A DNA stretch of 22,653 nt from Larix sibirica (Eukaryota > Streptophyta > Pinopsida > Pinales > Pinaceae): positions 19,272-41,924 of the forward strand of contig NWUY0300052232.1 in the NCBI GenBank assembly GCA_004151065.3, given 5' to 3'. The notes under the pieces are model-generated. The model was not told the origin of the DNA and ran no database searches. It worked only from the letters and a program-made list of their open reading frames with translations. Position 1 is the first letter of the stretch. Each line of letters begins with the position of its first letter. The position numbers and the translations under genes are program-made. This document shows positions 10,013-18,887 of the stretch, piece by piece.

Positions 10013-11589
10013 ATGAAAGAACCTCGTATTTTTGTCCCCAAAATTCACCCACAAAGCCCTACTCTTCATGTGCCATTCCTTTTCTTCCCTCAAGTAAATA
10101 TTTTCCTTTTCAACCTCCAGATTTTTGAGTAACTCAAAACCTTTACAATCAAGTGGANNNNNNNNNNNNNNNNNNNNNNNNNNNNNNNNNNNNNNNNNNN
10201 NNNNNNNNNNNNNNNNNNNNNNNNNNNNNNNNNNNNNNNNNNNNNNNNNNNNNNNNNNNNNNNNNNNNNNNNNNNNNNNNNNNNNNNNNNNNNNNNNNNN
10301 NNNNNNNNNNNNNNNNNNNNNNNNNNNNNNNNNNNNNNNNNNNNNNNNNNNNNNNNNNNNNNNNNNNNNNNNNNNNNNNNNNNNNNNNNNNNNNNNNNNN
10401 NNNNNNNNNNNNNNNNNNNNNNNNNNNNNNNNNNNNNNNNNNNNNNNNNNNNNNNNNNNNNNNNNNNNNNNNNNNNNNNNNNNNNNNNNNNNNNNNNNNN
10501 NNNNNNNNNNNNNNNNNNNNNNNNNNNNNNNNNNNNNNNNNNNNNNNNNNNNNNNNNNNNNNNNNNNNNNNNNNNNNNNNNNNNNNNNNNNNNNNNNNNN
10601 NNNNNNNNNNNNNNNNNNNNNNNNNNNNNNNNNNNNNNNNNNNNNNNNNNNNNNNNNNNNNNNNNNNNNNNNNNNNNNNNNNNNNNNNNNNNNNNNNNNN
10701 NNNNNNNNNNNNNNNNNNNNNNNNNNNNNNNNNNNNNNNNNNNNNNNNNNNNNNNNNNNNNNNNNNNNNNNNNNNNNNNNNNNNNNNNNNNNNNNNNNNN
10801 NNNNNNNNNNNNNNNNNNNNNNNNNNNNNNNNNNNNNNNNNNNNNNNNNNNNNNNNNNNNNNNNNNNNNNNNNNNNNNNNNNNNNNNNNNNNNNNNNNNN
10901 NNNNNNNNNNNNNNNNNNNNNNNNNNNNNNNNTTTTGAGTAACTCAAAACCTTTACAATCAAGTGGTGTTTCTAGATTTATTAGATAAAGATTCTGTAAT
11001 TGATCCTCCACCGCCTTAAGTTTCTGCCTTTCCAAATGTTTTCTGGTGTGAATCCATCTAGAAACTTCCATCTTAAGCTCTTTTAGTTTCAGACAGAAAA
11101 GGTCCATTGGATTCAGTTCAGTGTCAAGGTCTAAATTCGGCCAAACCTCTGATATGAAATGTACAAAGTCATCACATGACAACCAAGAACAATCAAATTT
11201 ATNAAATGTATGAAAGAACCTCGTATTTTTGTCCCCAAAATTCACCCACAAAGCCCTACTCTTCATGCGCCATTCCTTTTCTTCCCTCAAGTAAATATTT
11301 TTCTTTTTGACCTCCAGATTTTTGAGTAACTCAAAACCTTTACAATCAAGTGGCGTTTCCAGATTTATAAGGTAAAGATTTTGTAACTGTTCCTCCACCT
11401 CCTTAAGCTTCTGCCTTTCCAATTGTTTCCTAGTGTGTATCCATCTAGAAACTTCCATCTTAAGCTCCTTCAGTTTCAGACAAAAAAGGTCCACTAGATT
11501 CAGTTCAGGGTCAAGGTCTAAATTCAGCCAAACCTCCGAAATGAAATGTACAAAGTCAAAACATGACAACCACGAGCAATCAAATTTAT
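10013..11589 (-). repeat. Apparent 380-bp duplication inside the LINE, split by scaffold gaps
   Basis: Bases 11210-11589 (380 bp) match 10933-11202 plus 10013-10156. The 34 bases on the two sides of the long gap (10123-10156 and 10933-10966) are identical, so 144 + 270 - 34 also gives exactly 380. The two versions differ by several percent (for example ...SCFDFVHF.. against ...SCDDFVHF..). The joins are at the N at 11203 and the 775-N run. Confidence 0.8.
10158..10932. other. Assembly gap (775 N)
   Basis: Run of N. The 34 bases ending at 10156 and starting at 10933 are the same sequence, so the flanking contigs probably overlap and the gap may have no real length. Confidence 0.95.
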
Positions 11590-12029
11590 AAGGATAATTA
11601 CGTTGAATCTCACTATCCTCCAGTTGTAAAAAGACAAGACAGTGATCAGTAAACTTATTCTTTCCTACCCAGGATCTATATCGGCTGCAAGACTCCAACA
11701 GTGAAGAATGTACCATAAATTTATCTAACCTTTTGTGTATCCCATCCTGGCCCCTTCTGTCGTTTTTCCAGGTAGGAGTTATCTCACCTGTAACAACATC
11801 GATAAGGTCATTGTTAATAAGAAATTTTGAGAAAAAGTATGCTAGGACATCCAATTTTGCCTTATCCCCCCAAACTTCCTGCGCCAACCGAGTGAAATTA
11901 AGATCTCCCACCACTATGATATTTTCCATCCGCAAAATCCCAGACGATTGTAAGCCCAGCCAAAAAGCCTCCCTATCTTTATAGGGAGCATAACAATTCA
12001 GGATAGAAAGATGCAAATCATTGATCTAC

Positions 12030-12310
12030 ACAGACCTTCCATCAGATACCCCAAGGGGTCTTAAAAACATCAAAGAAAAGTATCTAGGGTCCCAAGCCAC
12101 CAACTAACCCCCAGACATCCCATCAGAACTGATAGCAGACATTTCCCAACCAGAAAGTATCCCTGCAATTTTTGAGATCGCATCAATATCGCACACATTG
12201 TTTCCTGCAATAGAAGTATATTCGGGCGAGTAGTAATAATAAGATTGGAGAGGGCCCTAACTCGCACAGACCTTCCCCAATCCCCGTATATTCAGTGTGC
12301 AAACAGACAT
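12030..12310 (-). pseudogene. LINE ORF2, N-terminal endonuclease segment (frameshifted)
   Basis: ATG at 12308-12310 begins MSVCTLNIRGLG, matching the start of plant LINE endonucleases (usual WNVRGLG). The frame then hits a stop, and the protein continues in another frame with RALSNLI...RPNILLLQETM; the Glu of LLQET is a metal-binding catalytic position of this endonuclease fold. A second frame change follows near 12100, after which WDPRYF is read. A TAG at 12026-12028 precedes the long C-terminal frame. At least two frameshifts and one stop in under 300 bp mean this copy cannot make a functional endonuclease. Confidence 0.75.
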
Positions 12311-12891
12311 TAAGGTAACCCATCACGGGGGAATTTGCTCTAAGGCCCCCAATTGATTCATCATAATTACAATTCAACCCCAAAACACTACTACTCACTT
12401 CTGTAGAAATTCCCCCACTCTAGGCTCTCCACCCCTGCCTCATTCCTTATATCCAAACGTTCTGAGATGGGATAGAACCAGAAGCCAAATCACTATCCAT
12501 GCCCAACCCCTTCCGACCATTCTTCCTAGGGTTTTCTGAGAGTGACATTCTGAAAATCTAGACACATTCAAAGAATTGACCCGAGGGTTAGTGGAAGGGT
12601 TTTTAGAGTATATAGTGGAGAGGGGTAAGTATATCCGAATCAACAGACAGTTTGATATCCAACCTCTCCTAAAATAATTGTATCATCAGTGGTGTAAGCC
12701 CCCTTCTCCAAAGGCCTCTAGCCCGCACATTTTCCTCAGGTAAAATCCCCATCCCCAGGAGAACTTACCAGGTTTCCCCCAACAGGAAGAATCAATGACC
12801 CAAATCCCCAGAGGCTACTCAAAGTTACAATAGTTAGCACCCTTCCCCCAAATGTCAGGTGCCCCAAAAAGTCCCCCTACAAGCTTTGGAT

Positions 12892-13770
12892 TTAACAGAA
12901 GAAGAAGTGTGCCCAATACCCAAATTTCAGTACAGTATCCCCCGAGGCCAATCTCTTATCTAATATAGCCTCAACATCCTGAATCAAAGCTAATTCATCC
13001 TCAGGTATAACAGGAATCGGAGAACCCAACTTACCCGGAGTGACATGTTGACTAGTTGTATCTTCTGCCAGGTACCGGAAATGCTCCTGTGTATACTCCA
13101 TAGAAGGAGATGTCCTTGTTAATGAAGAAACCCAAAGTTCTGGGCAGTGAGAGCGAATGTGCCCTGTCAAATGACAATAATAGCACCGGAATGGAACCCT
13201 GAAATAATCTAACCTCTGCCGCCAAACCCTATCACCCCAATGTAGTTCAATTTCCGCAAGGAGGCCACGAGCCATTTCCAATTCTACCATCACTTTGGTC
13301 GACCGTCTATCAAACCCAAATAAGGAATGGTTGTCTAATCTAACGGAATGACCAACTGAGTTCGCAATACCCATAAGGATGTTCTCCGTCCAGAACTCTA
13401 TGGGCAGACTAGGAATAAGAAGCCACAAATGGTAAAGATTTTGTTTTTCTCTTAAAGGGTCGAAAGATAAGTGCCATTTTTTCAAAAACAATGAACCCTC
13501 CTTAAAACACCAGAACCGTTTGAGAACCAGCCCTAAATGTTCCGGCTTCAAAAATATAAACATAATCCACCCCTTCATTAGCTACATAACTCTCGGCATA
13601 TCCCCTACGAGCGGACACCAATGTGTCCAGACCCATTCCACTAATTCTTGCTGATCAGCCACAGTGAACTCCAAACGGCCGACAATAGCTCTATTACTCA
13701 ACATCTCTATGCGCTCCAAATTTGTTTCCACCGGAATGGAGAAGCAATCCAGTCCCTCTCGAACCTTCAC
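12892..13770 (-). pseudogene. LINE ORF1 (gag-like, DUF4283-type with CCHC zinc knuckle)
   Basis: One minus-strand frame of about 290 codons, broken only by a TAG at 13582-13584. The upstream part (EMLSNRAIVGRLEF...) and the downstream part (GWIMFIFLKPEHLGLVL..., ending FWTENILMGIA) resemble the RNA-binding-like domain of plant LINE ORF1 proteins, including the conserved P-x-x-[FL]W ending. A CCHC zinc knuckle (C-x2-C-x4-H-x4-C) lies at 13144-13185. The protein would bind LINE RNA as part of the retrotransposition particle. The true N-terminus is unclear: upstream frames to 14075 are open in another frame, suggesting a frameshift near 13770. The tail after the knuckle is poorly conserved and ends at a stop near 12892. 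Confidence 0.75.
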
Positions 13771-14197
13771 AGACTTAGTAGATCTCCTCCTGCGAGCTTT
13801 GGTACCCCGAAAACGGTGCGGCCAGTCCAGGGAAGAATTAGGGTTTGGTTTTCAACCATTGTATACCCCAGCACCGCGCGAGAATGAACCACTTTCTCCC
13901 CATCAGGTATACCAACAGTACTACCAAATCCGGCAGGGGATAATGGAAACCCAGCTATTTCCGACTTATGTCCCATCAATACCAACCCCACAAAAATCAC
14001 CGGCAGGTGTCTCCCACAAACTGGCGAGGTATGAGAAAGACATGTAACAAGGTCACCATTTTGACAGTTATCCAATACAAAAACCGGGAATAGACAGTAG
14101 CAGTGAAAAAAACAAACAAACCCCGGAGAAAACTGAAAATGATGGAAATACCACTAAATAGTAACTCCAAACAAACACCTACTTCCCACTTTTTTTA

Positions 14198-14282
14198 CTT
14201 GGTTGGTACTAGGCTAACCCCGTAGGGCCCATAAACCTTGTTATTACTATTATATATCCATCCAATAAGAAAAAGAAATTGC
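14198..14282 (+). mobile_element. Possible LINE 3' tail in plus orientation
   Basis: On the plus strand this reads TTGGTTGGTACTAGGCTAA, a GGGCCC box, then TATTACTATTATATATCC and CCAATAAGAAAAAGAAA, looking like a 3' untranslated tail with an AATAA-type signal and a degenerate A-rich end. It abuts the 5' end of the minus-strand LINE. Read on the other strand it contains TATATAA and could instead be part of the LINE 5' region or a promoter. Recognition is by general appearance only. Confidence 0.3.
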
Positions 14283-14419
14283 TTTTTTTTTTCACACTAA
14301 AAAATCAACTTTATATTGTTGACAAAAATTTAGACTGTTCTAACAAAATGCCATACAAAATTCACTACAACATAAAGATAAAAAAAGCAATATATCCCAC
14401 TAACACACCAATACAGAGA

Positions 14420-14470
14420 GGAAAAAACATAAAGTAAGCCAGAGCGGAAAAAACATAAAGTAAGCCAAAA
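14420..14470 (+). repeat. 26-bp tandem duplication
   Basis: GGAAAAAACATAAAGTAAGCC plus a 5-bp tail occurs twice with period 26 (starts 14420 and 14446). It lies in the 14283-15244 stretch between the LINE and the transporter, where I see no gene. Confidence 0.8.
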
Positions 14471-14718
14471 TGGATATGAAACATCATACTAATGCCAAAC
14501 AGCCCATGGTACCCACCATACTGAAACATATGGCAGCAGATCTCAGCTACAGGAAAAACGTGAAAATCAAAATAACTTCATCATATGGGAGTTGATTAGA
14601 ATTTATGAGCTAATGCATATAAACATTTCCCTGGGATGCATCAACGAGTGATGAGTGAATCTAATGTGTAGAAACGTGGATAAAAGGACATGTGGACATT
14701 GCATATTTTCATGCAACA

Positions 14719-14794
14719 GACAAGATTTTGTGTTTGCCAAGAATAAAAGTTGAAGCGACAGGATTTTGTGTTTGCCAAGAAGAAAAGTTGATGC
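14719..14794 (+). repeat. 38-bp tandem duplication
   Basis: Units at 14719-14756 and 14757-14794 share GACA[AG]GATTTTGTGTTTGCC and a following AAGAAnAAAAGTTGA. A decayed third partial unit (GAGAAGAGTTTGTGT) begins at about 14795. Confidence 0.8.
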
Positions 14795-14966
14795 CGAGAA
14801 GAGTTTGTGTTCTATGTGTAATTTATTTGGTCCTCACTACTTTGTTGGAATAATAGATATAGTTTTATAATGTTATTTCACAATTCCATTACACGTGTGT
14901 TGTTTTAAATGGCAAATCAAATCATGAATTTCTATCCAACTGAAAAGAAAATATAGTAAAAATATT

Positions 14967-14976
14967 TTTATTTATT
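14967..14976 (-). terminator. Candidate poly(A) signal for the NPF gene
   Basis: Two overlapping AATAAA hexamers on the minus strand, about 270 bp after the stop codon of the transporter. Plant poly(A) signals are loose and AT-rich DNA makes such hexamers by chance, so this is only a candidate; another AATAAA lies at 14822-14827. Confidence 0.3.
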
Positions 14977-15044
14977 TATCAAAACTCCACTGAGAAAAAT
15001 TAAAATAGTAATGGCCTTTCCACCACATATAATGCCTGTCTTTT

Positions 15045-15104
15045 CTATAGTGTCCAATTGCTTTATCATAAAGTAATAATCATGATTCCAACTGGACATT
15101 ATAG
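15045..15104. repeat. Imperfect inverted repeat in the 3' flank of the NPF gene
   Basis: The 16-nt arms at 15045-15060 (CTATAGTGTCCAATTG) and 15089-15104 pair with 14 of 16 matches, separated by 28 bases. In minus-strand RNA the stem would lie about 140 nt past the stop codon, in the presumed 3' UTR. It could be a small hairpin or the remnant of a tiny inverted-repeat element. Confidence 0.6.
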
Positions 15105-15244
15105 TTTTCCATTTCAGCCCCCAATTGCTTTCAGCGTCCGGAAACATCGTGTAAATAAATACTTGAATGGGGTAAGCTTGACAATGGTGACCTCTTGAAG
15201 CGACGCAGGTACTGGTGACGGAACCAAGAGAACCGAGACCTTTT

Positions 15245-17994
15245 TCACCGGGAGCAAGCGGCTTGTTTGATCTCAGCTAGTTCTTCATCTTGGGTAGATT
15301 CTTTGTAAACTGCAATATTGGTATAGGATCTGGAGCAATATATATAGGCAATGAAGTCAATGGATGTAAGGGCTGCTAACAACAAGTAGAATCGATCCAT
15401 ATGCCCCCTGTTGAGATTTCCAGGTATCCAACCAGGTCTATCCTCCTTCTTTGTAATATACATTACGATTGTCACCAGAAGACTGCTGACATAATTCCCA
15501 AACGATATCGAGGTCATGCACAGGGCACTTCCAAAGCTTCGGAGTGCATCAGGGGCCTGGCTATTGAAAAATTCTAGCTGACCCACATACATGAACACCT
15601 CCGAAGCACCGATCAGAGCGTACTGAGGAATCTGCCAGAAAATGCTGAGGGAGCTTGGACTGTCGGGTACGATTTTGTTGTCCACTCCTTTTAACCGATA
15701 AACCTCAACTGCAGCAGCAGCAACCATGGCGAGCATACCCACGATCAAGCCCACTCCCATCCTATGTAACTCACTGAAGCCCTTTGGATTGCCTGTTACC
15801 TTAAAACCAAGAGGAACTAACACTCGTCTGTATAAAGCTATCCACACTGCAACACTGAAAATATCAAACATGGACATTGCAGCAGCTGGGATTTTGAACG
15901 TACCCAAGGAGGTGTTCATTGCAGCACCCTGTTCCACAAATAAAGATGCCATTTGGGTGAACACCACTGAGTAAATGATTGTGCACAACCAGATGGGAAG
16001 CAACCTGAGGATGCATTTTACTTCTTCCACTTGAGTCACTGTGCAAAGTCTCCATGGACTTTTCGGCTTTCCTTCCACTTCCACTGCGTCATTCTCTGTT
16101 TCTATTGCTGCTTTGTCAAGAAACCTTACAACCCAAAACAAATTCAACATAATTTATCAGTATATACAAATCAGGAAAAACCTCAGCATAGGCTACAAAT
16201 AATGATCATAGCCATATAGAGAGGTTGAAATGAATAATGAAACTACCAGAAAAGGTACTTAGATGCCTATTGGGGTTACGCATATACAGACCTTAATCCT
16301 TCACTGTGCAGTATCTTTCGGCATCCGCTGATTGCACTCTCTGTACTGGGTAGCTCGTAAAGGTACTTATTAGTATTTGAGGGGGGGTTCAATCTCCATT
16401 TCAGAATTGCTGCCACAAATACCTGAGCGAAACGAGGCAGTGGGTTACCTCCTGGCATGCGATGTCTATAATTGGGCGTTCCTGCTAGAAATACAACCGT
16501 GGAGAATCCGGCTGCTAACGCAGACAACCAGAATCCTAATGCCCACATGCCATTGTTTTCGAAGTAGCCCAGTATTGTGTTGGAAAACAGAGAACCGAGG
16601 TTAAGGGCAAGGTAGAACCAGCTAAAGAATGCTACTTTAGAGGGTCTTTCTCTGTCATCTTCCTCATCGAACTGATCTGCTCCAAACGTTGCTATTGAGG
16701 GCTGGTATCCTCCGTTTCCGAAAGCCACGAGGTAGATTGATAAATTGAACAGTCCAATCCCCAAAGATGATGGCGGTTGGCAGCTCAAACTTCCGTTTCC
16801 GCAGTTAGTAGGCTTTAGTAAGAGCAGCTGAGATGATAACGCCAGAAGAACTAGACCCTGTTGTTGTTTGTCAGAGAAGATGATTTAGTCTCTGCTTCTT
16901 AACAGATCAATACTAATAAATACAGTTATTATAATATTTGACATGTACAGGATTATTTTTAATAGTTTTTCAGGCTTACAAGAGAATAAGTCGAGCCAAA
17001 ACAGCACTCAACCCCCTTGAATGCTTGACGTATCTGTCTGGAATTGTACCAGCAAGTTCCAGGCACATTAGTTTGTAGAAGAGAAAAAAGGTCAGAATTT
17101 TACTCACCCCTACAAAAATGATGAGAAATAGAGTACATGTCCTGTAGCGTCCCAAGTATGAATCACTAACAAATGCCCCAAGAAGAGAAAATATATAAAC
17201 GGTTCCAGTCCATTTGCTCACATTATTTGCTGCCGATGCATTGCTCTGTTGAAGCACTCTTGTCAAGAACAGAACCAGGTTTACCCCTACTCCAAAGAAT
17301 GCAAGCGTGGCCAGTCCTTGGTTTACTATTAAACATCAACATCCATGATAAGTATTAGAACTAGTCTGGGTAACTTTTTTCCTTTTTCACCGCATCTATT
17401 TTGTGTGCAGGATTTAGTGGTAACCAAGCTATACCTCCAACTCAAAGTCAATAAAAAAAAAACTATCTAATGGATCGGAATGAGTTTAATCTATTTTCAT
17501 GGGTATGTCCAATAAGATATTATTAGCCACCATGATTTTTTACATTAGGTATTGCGCCACTGGAGCGAAATATTGTAAAATTGAAACTACGATCTTCGCT
17601 CAGCGTAAATAACAATTACCAGCCAACACGTAAAACCAATCATACAGACAGAAATGCAGACTTACTTAATATTAATATCGCAGACCTCCAGCCACCTGTC
17701 CGGGCTTTGACAGCTGGCTTGCTATACCTATCGACGGTACCGTCTTGAGTATGCTCAATGTCATTCCCTTTGTGCTTATTTGCCTGCAAATATTTAATCC
17801 AAAAAGAGTCAATCAGCCTAGAATGTGACCACCATACTGTATATGATCAAAACAACTTATATTTGTCAGACTTTAGTTGTTCGAAAATATCTGCACTTTG
17901 TTTAAATCACCTTTTCACAAGCATTCTCAGGTAATTTTCTTATCTCCGAATTGGCCAGTTGGGGTATGGTTTTGTGACCTTTGAGTTGCTCCAT
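15245..17994 (-). CDS. NRT1/PTR family (NPF) transporter, NPF7-like, five exons, intact
   Basis: Predicted exons on the minus strand: 17994-17911, 17783-17666, 17325-17108, 16857-16292 and 16124-15245. All four introns have GT-AG ends and compatible phases, giving 1866 nt and 621 residues. An in-frame TAG at 18016-18018 precedes the ATG. It is a 12-helix major-facilitator protein of the POT/PTR type with a long hydrophilic loop (about residues 290-345) between the two halves. Landmarks are LAFFGVGVNLVLFLTRVLQQ, SKWTGTVYIFSLLGAFVSDS, FYLALNLGSLFSNT, TQVEEVKCILRLLPIW, FVEQGAAMNT and SLSIFWQIPQYALIGASEVF. These recall Arabidopsis NPF7.3/NPF7.2 (NRT1.5/NRT1.8), plasma-membrane nitrate (and proposed potassium) carriers of root xylem loading and unloading; the exact substrate is inference. 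The ExxE[K/R] motif of helix 1 is replaced by QGLAT (residues 70-74), as I recall for NPF7.3. The minus-strand LINE lies about 1 kb downstream. Confidence 0.93.
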
Positions 17995-18015
17995 TTTGAT
18001 CTGGTTGGTGAAGAT

Positions 18016-18026
18016 CTATGCACCCT
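18016..18026 (-). other. Upstream in-frame stop and possible 5' UTR intron acceptor of the NPF gene
   Basis: The TAG at 18016-18018 is in frame with and eight codons before the ATG at 17994, which excludes an N-terminal extension in unspliced RNA. Just upstream, TTTCATTTCAG ends at 18025, a good plant 3' splice site preceded by a T-rich stretch, so the leader may contain an intron. The donor was not identified with confidence. Confidence 0.45.
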
Positions 18027-18292
18027 GAAATGAAACTAAGGCAGTGTTATTGGCTAAGCTCCAAACATAAAACTCACAAGTTGTTAGGGTTTAAATTAAC
18101 AAAACTAAACATACATCTCAGTCAAGAAAATCATGCTTTATTCCCACATGAAAGTACTGAATTAAAAATAGTTTTTCAAATTTTAGTCTATTGTTTTACA
18201 TAAAGGCATATGACTATGATCACAAACATCTTTAGCATATTGAATCCCCAATTAACTTGGCAGGTAAAATCTAACAGCCTATCAACGCAGAC

Positions 18293-18300
18293 CTCTTATA
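18293..18300 (-). promoter_or_regulatory. Candidate TATA box of the NPF gene
   Basis: TATAAGAG on the minus strand, about 300 bp before the start codon, a plausible distance for a gene with a leader or leader intron. No other support. Confidence 0.25.
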
Positions 18301-18823
18301 GCTTGTTAGAATTAGGCCGGCCAGATTCAAGAGGAGCAGTAGAGAGCATAAACCCTACCTCTACAGCTCTTAAATCTGGGCGTAGATGTAAGTTGAGTCT
18401 GTAACGTATGAAAACAAATGCAACCATCTATCTAGGCGGAATCCCTCTTGTCGTTAAATGCAAACAGAAAATTTCTCTTTCCAAATGCCTTGCTTCTGAG
18501 ATACAACTGAAAGTATGACTCAATTGTGTATATGTTTATCAATTTTTTTCCAGGTTCGCAATGTTTCAATCTTCAGGACTACCACTAGAAAGTAGAACTA
18601 CCACTCAGACTAGATTAATGGCTGCATCAATATTTAGCGACACTGAAATTTTCATAGGGTGATGCCACTTTTACTTTAAGTAACAGATTAATTGGGTTTG
18701 GTGCTCTAGAAACAAGTGGCAGATAAAACTTCATCCCGAATATGAAGCATAATAATTGACAGTGAAATCGTTTGGACTTTGAAGGCATTTTAGTCTTGGA
18801 TTCTGTTCTAAGAAACCAACTTA

Positions 18824-18887
18824 CGGATTTTTAGTCAGGCAGACAGACTGTATTTCGGATTTTTAGTCAGGCAGAGAGACTGTATTT
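18824..18887 (+). repeat. 32-bp tandem duplication
   Basis: CGGATTTTTAGTCAGGCAGA followed by CAGACTGTATTT or GAGACTGTATTT occurs at 18824-18855 and 18856-18887, one mismatch apart. It lies in the upstream flank of the NPF gene. Confidence 0.88.

Larger units (their letters stand above)
9638..12016 (-). pseudogene. LINE ORF2, endonuclease C-terminus, linker and start of RT (truncated)
   Basis: The minus frame from 12016 reads ILNCYAPY, then GDLNF (11894-11908), RLDKFMVHSSL and the Asp-His pair of TDHCLVF (11642-11647), the core of an apurinic-endonuclease-like domain. A Lys/Glu-rich helical linker follows, then LWVNFGDKNTRFFH, the landmark just before RT in plant LINEs. A TAA at 9941-9943 interrupts; the same frame resumes with FRDIYT...TLEEVERIL...KSPRHDGWTVELFLHFFDI, the first RT block, and is lost at 9638. 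RT catalytic motifs (such as xADD) and RNase H are absent. The frame passes through an N at 11203 and a 775-N gap, and contains a duplicated linker segment that is probably an assembly artefact. Confidence 0.8.
9638..14180 (-). mobile_element. Non-LTR retrotransposon (plant L1-type LINE), degenerate and missing most of RT
   Basis: Reading on the minus strand, the order is a pyrimidine-rich 5' leader (14180-14080), ORF1 with a DUF4283-like region and a CCHC knuckle (13770-12892), a spacer, then ORF2 with an apurinic endonuclease-like domain (about 12310-11640), a helical linker, the LWVNFGDKNTRFFH motif and the start of the reverse transcriptase domain (KSPRHDGWTVELF). It ends at about 9638 before any catalytic RT motif. 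Losing the 3' half while keeping the 5' half is the reverse of ordinary LINE truncation. In-frame stops, frameshifts and scaffold gaps show a dead copy. Outer limits are approximate. Confidence 0.85.

Noticed and set aside
10090-10988. Long open frames made mostly of undefined residues
   Set aside because: They are produced by the 775-N gap.
13648-14047. Overlapping plus-strand frames (79 and 127 codons) across the LINE 5' part
   Set aside because: They are antisense to the LINE ORF1 region and have no domain features.
14891-14902. CACGTG box near 14893
   Set aside because: It lies downstream of the only gene and a six-base motif is expected by chance.
16125-16150. Extension of the last NPF exon upstream to an ATG at 16150
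   Set aside because: The residues before RFLDKAA do not match the family, and the AG at 16125-16126 joined to the exon 4 donor restores a conserved HSEGLRFLDKAA joint in the right phase.
15726-16219. Plus-strand frames of 62-82 codons within the NPF gene
   Set aside because: Antisense shadows of exon 5 and intron 4.
16276-16291. Exon 4 read through to a stop at 16276
   Set aside because: A GT donor at 16290-16291 gives the conserved joint to exon 5; the read-through tail has no family match.
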